Below, piece by piece: positions 58,809-64,000 of a DNA stretch of 64,000 bases; within the stretch, counting starts at the first letter, position 1, and each line of letters opens with the position of its first letter. This stretch comes from Flaccisagitta enflata. Its lineage: Eukaryota; Chaetognatha; Sagittoidea; Aphragmophora. The notes under the pieces are model-generated. The model was not told the origin of the DNA, did no database searches, and saw only the letters and a list, made by a program, of their open reading frames with translations. Both the position numbers and the translations under genes were made by a program. The stretch spans positions 22,754,001-22,818,000 of the forward strand of contig OZ231127.1 in the NCBI GenBank assembly GCA_965153355.1. Reading direction: 5' to 3'.

Positions 58809-59322
58809 TACAGTAGATGTCGTCTATACTTGGAAATACGGGGGCCCTCATATCATAACTACTATTTGTGCCAATGAAATGAAACTGTGTGTGTATATAA
58901 TGCTTATGTCCTATAGGGTTGACGATGGGGTATGGCAGCTCTGTGGATAGAAAATTCTTTTGAATATACTAAATCATATTAGCTTCACTTGAACAGCTGT
59001 TGGAATTGGTCTAGTGGTTAACTCACTTAACTTCAGATTCATTATGATCAGTTTATTTTTTTGAAGGTTCCAGGTTCGAATCCCAGGCTGGTTTTGCAAT
59101 TAAAGCAAATAGATGTAGTTGAAATTCTATCATAAAAGTGATTAATCATAATGTTTTATACTAAAAGTTTTTTTTGTAAGGTAAGCTTAGGGGGATGCCA
59201 TACCCCATCGTCAACTTATAAGGGTCTATATATTACACCAAAAAAATATCAATCTCCTCATTGTACTGATGCTCAGGTTATGAGCTCCCCCGTATTTCCA
59301 AGTCTAGACGACATCTACTGTA
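58809..59322. mobile_element. Palindromic element with tRNA-like centre
   Basis: The outer ends TACAGTAGATGTCGTCTA (58,809) and CTAGACGACATCTACTGTA (ending 59,322) are near-perfect inverses and continue with ACTTGGAAATACGGGGG. A second inner inverted pair is GTTGACGATGGGGTATGGCA (58,918) and its inverse (59,196). The loop contains a degenerate tRNA-like stretch. Confidence 0.75.
59001..59092 (+). other. Degenerate tRNA-like sequence
   Basis: TGGTCTAGTGG fits an A box and GGTTCGAATCC fits a B box, spaced about 55 bases apart. The acceptor and T stems do not pair well and the anticodon region is unclear, so it is not called a functional tRNA; it looks like a tRNA-derived SINE head or decayed gene. 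Confidence 0.4.
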
Positions 59323-59589
59323 CATATTTTCCGCTTTTATAGCAACAATTTAATACAATGCAATGACGCAATAGCCAATTTTTTGATAAGTTATATGTGA
59401 CACGCCTCTCTGATATCCACCCCCCCCCATTCCATCCGAATTCCTTGAGATTCACAATAAGAAATGTAAATTTTGGTCGATTATTGGTAAGTTGTGCTTC
59501 AATGAATATTGAAAATGTTTTTCCATTACTTTGAAATTGGGATAATTCATCAATATTATTCAACAATAATAACGAAAATACGGAAAAAA

Positions 59590-60047
59590 CCGGGAGAAGA
59601 AGAAGAAGAAGTATAAACAAAGCAATTTTCATTCTCTCATTTTTTCCCTTCGTGAAAAAAAATAGAAGAAAACATTGGGGAGTTTGAAAAATGATCCAGA
59701 GCGAAGGACAGATGGAAAAGGGAGATTTGAGGAAGAAAAATGTGTAATGTTGACACTTAGTTCTCTTTCTGTTGAGACGACGGCAAGCTCCGGCTGTAGT
59801 GCTCCGCCCCCAAACCCCCAAAGGACCCCGCCCCAGCCCCCCGAAGGGCCCCGCCCACCAATACCTCTATCACCCTCAGACGGCCGCGAATATCATCAGT
59901 CATCCGAAGAGGGAGGAGAAAATGGGCTTAAGATAAATAGGCAAAGGCGAAAACAAAAGCCAGAAGAATCGGAGAAGAAGAAGAAGAAAACAAGAAGATG
60001 AAGAAGAAGAAGTAGGAGAACGTTGAAGACGAAGAAGAAAACAAGAA

Positions 60048-60094
<47 letters not shown>

Positions 60095-60600
60095 AGAAAA
60101 AGAAGAAAGAGAAGAAGAAGAAGGAAGAAAAGAAGAAGAAGAAAAGAAGAAGAAGAAAAGGAGAAGAAGAAAGAAAAGAAGAAGAAGCAGAAGAAACAGG
60201 AGAAGAAGAAGAAACAGGAGAAGAAGAGGAGGAAGAAGAAGAAGAAGAAACAGGAGAAGAAGAGAAGAAAGAAGAAGAGAGAAGAAGAAAATGAAGAAGA
60301 AGAAGAAGAAAAAGAAGAACAACGATATAGAAGAAGAAAACAAGAAAAAGAACAAAAAGTAGGTGATGAAGAAGCAGAAGGAGGAGAAGAAGGAGAAGCA
60401 GTTGAAGAAGTTGAACAATCAACTAAGGAAGAAGAAGAAGGAAAAGAATGAAAAAGAAACAAAAGAAAAAAAAAGAGAGAAAGAAAGAAGAAGAAGAAGA
60501 AAGAAGAAGAAAGAAGAAGAAGAAGAAGAAGAAGAAGAAGAAGATGAAGAAGAACAAGATGAAGAAGAAGAAAAAGAAGAAACTATTAATGACGTAACAA
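59590..60600. repeat. Polypurine (GAA)n-rich tract
   Basis: From about 59,960 to 60,590 nearly every base is A or G, mostly GAAGAA with GAAAG and GGA variants. Open frames on either strand are repeat translation. Between 59,800 and 59,880 lies a short C-rich stretch (CCCGCCCC...). Confidence 0.9.
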
Positions 60601-60631
60601 CAAACACAATCCAACACAAACCAACCCTGAA

Positions 60632-60633
<2 letters not shown>

Positions 60634-60722
<89 letters not shown>

Positions 60723-60852
60723 TTTGGGTTTAGCAGCAAATGGGGAAGAACAAATTGAAATTGTTTGTATTGTATCCATATTTGCTTTTTCTTTGGCAAT
60801 ATTCCAAACTTAAACTGCCGTTGATAAATGTTTTTACTTGCAAAACGCACGT

Positions 60853-60892
<40 letters not shown>

Positions 60893-60914
60893 CCTTGCTC
60901 TCTCTCCTCACTCA

Positions 60915-60976
<62 letters not shown>
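60634..60976. repeat. (GT)n and (CA)n microsatellites
   Basis: GT run at 60,634-60,719; CA runs at 60,854-60,890 and 60,917-60,975. The GT block and CA blocks are inverse and could pair. Confidence 0.95.
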
Positions 60977-60978
<2 letters not shown>

Positions 60979-61020
60979 ATTGCGCCTCGTTAGACCAGAT
61001 ATTTCAGTTTTGGACATTGA

Positions 61021-61442
61021 GTAATGTGTAACCGACGGACGGACAATCCGACGGACGTAATCAGGATGAGACGAAGATGATTTCGAATCGAAAACGCGCG
61101 GAAATTTATCGATTATAATTACGGCTTTTGGCTCGTCGGTCCGTTTGTTCCATTGTCTGCCTATAATCATGCCTCGAAGGGCCGCCAGCACGACTTGAAA
61201 ATCAAATCGATCCTCAGATTTTTATTCCTTTTTATTTTCTTTCTTTTTTTTTCTTTTTTTTTTTTTTGAAAAATGACTCAAAGCCTCATTACCGAGAGTT
61301 CAGACACGAAGTTAAAAGAAAGGAGAAAAAAAAGGACAACGACGACAGAGAGTAACAACGTTAATCAACTTACCTTCAGAGAAGCGGACTGAATTTTCGT
61401 TGAAAGACGTTGAAGGTGAGGATGGCTGGATAAAGTCGCCCG
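61021..61442 (-). CDS. Two phase-compatible candidate exons, unknown gene
   Basis: Minus strand. The first exon ends at 61,373 with donor AAG|GTAAGT and reads SGDFIQPSSPSTSFNENSVR then FSE; its upstream limit is unclear because it enters an (AAC)n tract. A 179-base intron ends in TTTTCAAG. The second starts at 61,193 and reads VLAALRGMIIGRQWNKRTDE then PKAVIIIDKFPRVFD, remaining open to about 61,021. The junction is in frame. No family recognised; the Ser-rich part looks like a disordered, phosphorylatable region. Chance is not excluded. Confidence 0.3.
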
Positions 61443-61446
61443 ATCG

Positions 61447-61544
61447 TTGTTGTTTTTGTTATTATTATTTATTTATTTATTATTTATTGTTGTTATATTA
61501 TTGTTATTATTGTTATTGTTATTGTTATTGTTATTTTTATTGTT

Positions 61545-61590
<46 letters not shown>

Positions 61591-61615
61591 TTGTTTTTGT
61601 TGTTGCTATTGCGAG
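61447..61615. repeat. (GTT)n / (ATT)n tract
   Basis: Trinucleotide run; open frames across it are artefacts. Confidence 0.95.
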
Positions 61616-62207
61616 TTTTGATTTTTCGGTCTTGAGTTGAAATTTGAAAACGTTTCCGCCCTCGTCCATGTTGTTATTGTTGGTGCTGTTGTTTCTCGAA
61701 GAAAATATCCATTTATGCCATGTGTCAAAGGTCAACGCTCAGCTTGAAGAATTGTAGACTTTGTACACGTTTTTTTTTTATCGTCCGCATTAAGTCTGTG
61801 GAAAAATGAGAAGTGGGTGACAAATGGCATTGATAACTTGATGTCTGGAAGGTGATGAGAGAAAAAAAAAGATAAGTACCAAATGACTGAACAATGAGAG
61901 ACAAAAAAAAAAACGGCGTCAAATTATGGAGACAAATGGATTATGACTTCTGCAGCTATCTGTTCTTAAGTGGGAACTCAAACATACGAAACCGATAAGG
62001 AAAATATTTCGGTTAAAAAGATTTTTAAAACTCGATTTATCGAGAAACGATTAATTATAAACGAAGAGTAAAAAAAAAAGACAAAAAATAGACAAAAGAC
62101 AGACAAAGAAAGAAAAATTGAAAGGAAATAATTGAAGTGAATTATTGCATGAATGAATGAAATTAGTGCAGAATGTGAATTTCTTTTAAATGAATGAATG
62201 AATGAAT
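61616..62207. other. Non-coding, nothing recognised
   Basis: A-rich sequence left of the terminal palindrome; short GAAT repeats start at about 62,150. Confidence 0.4.

Positions 62208-64000
<1,793 letters not shown>

Noticed and set aside
59001-59092. Functional tRNA gene
   Set aside because: A and B boxes are good but acceptor, T and anticodon stems do not pair convincingly.
60023-60451. 142-codon Lys/Glu/Arg frame and antisense Ser/Leu/Phe frames
   Set aside because: Translation of the polypurine GAA tract.

Overview
This is a window of animal nuclear DNA, most likely from an invertebrate. Several genes are split by GT..AG introns with compatible phases, there are DEG/ENaC-like and imidazolonepropionase coding exons, LINE and BEL/Pao retroelements occur, and (GA)n, (GAAA)n, (GT)n and (GAA)n microsatellites are very dense. 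I see no bacterial operon, CRISPR array, rRNA or intact tRNA gene. Coding exons are a small minority; most of the window is mobile and repeat DNA.

Region by region: 1-5.5 kb holds microsatellites, three copies of a short hairpin-ended element and a 44-bp minisatellite. 5.5-6.9 kb has a degenerate integrase-like fragment and two candidate exons of unknown genes. 7.1-12.9 kb is one foldback structure: two inverted arms built of ~570-bp tandem units around a spacer holding a transposase-like C-terminal coding remnant. 13.4-20.4 kb is a LINE (CR1/L2-like) with two intact ORFs (533 and about 1,200 codons) in the same frame, separated by one stop codon. 20.4-25.4 kb is a run of four unrelated palindromic or terminal-inverted-repeat elements plus two candidate exons. 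25.4-31.6 kb is the gene-bearing part: a four-exon plus-strand gene of unknown function (284 aa) converges tail to tail on a minus-strand gene whose six visible exons encode imidazolonepropionase (AMDHD1/HutI family, histidine breakdown). 33.8 kb has an N-terminal DEG/ENaC channel exon. 34.1-44.2 kb is a BEL/Pao LTR retrotransposon on the minus strand that has lost its reverse transcriptase, with an extra LTR-gag piece joined head to head. 44.2-64 kb is again repeats: more inverted-repeat elements, a 0.64-kb direct repeat, minisatellites, a 1-kb polypurine GAA tract, and a nearly perfect palindrome (axis about 63,104) running off the right edge.

The genes do not form an evident pathway. The clearest theme is the variety of inverted-repeat DNA: at least ten independent foldback or TIR structures, plus a dispersed short family (about 19 copies or fragments) whose ends are small hairpins and whose body carries variable GTCC/GGAC repeats. 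Both recognisable genes carry such elements and long microsatellites in their introns.
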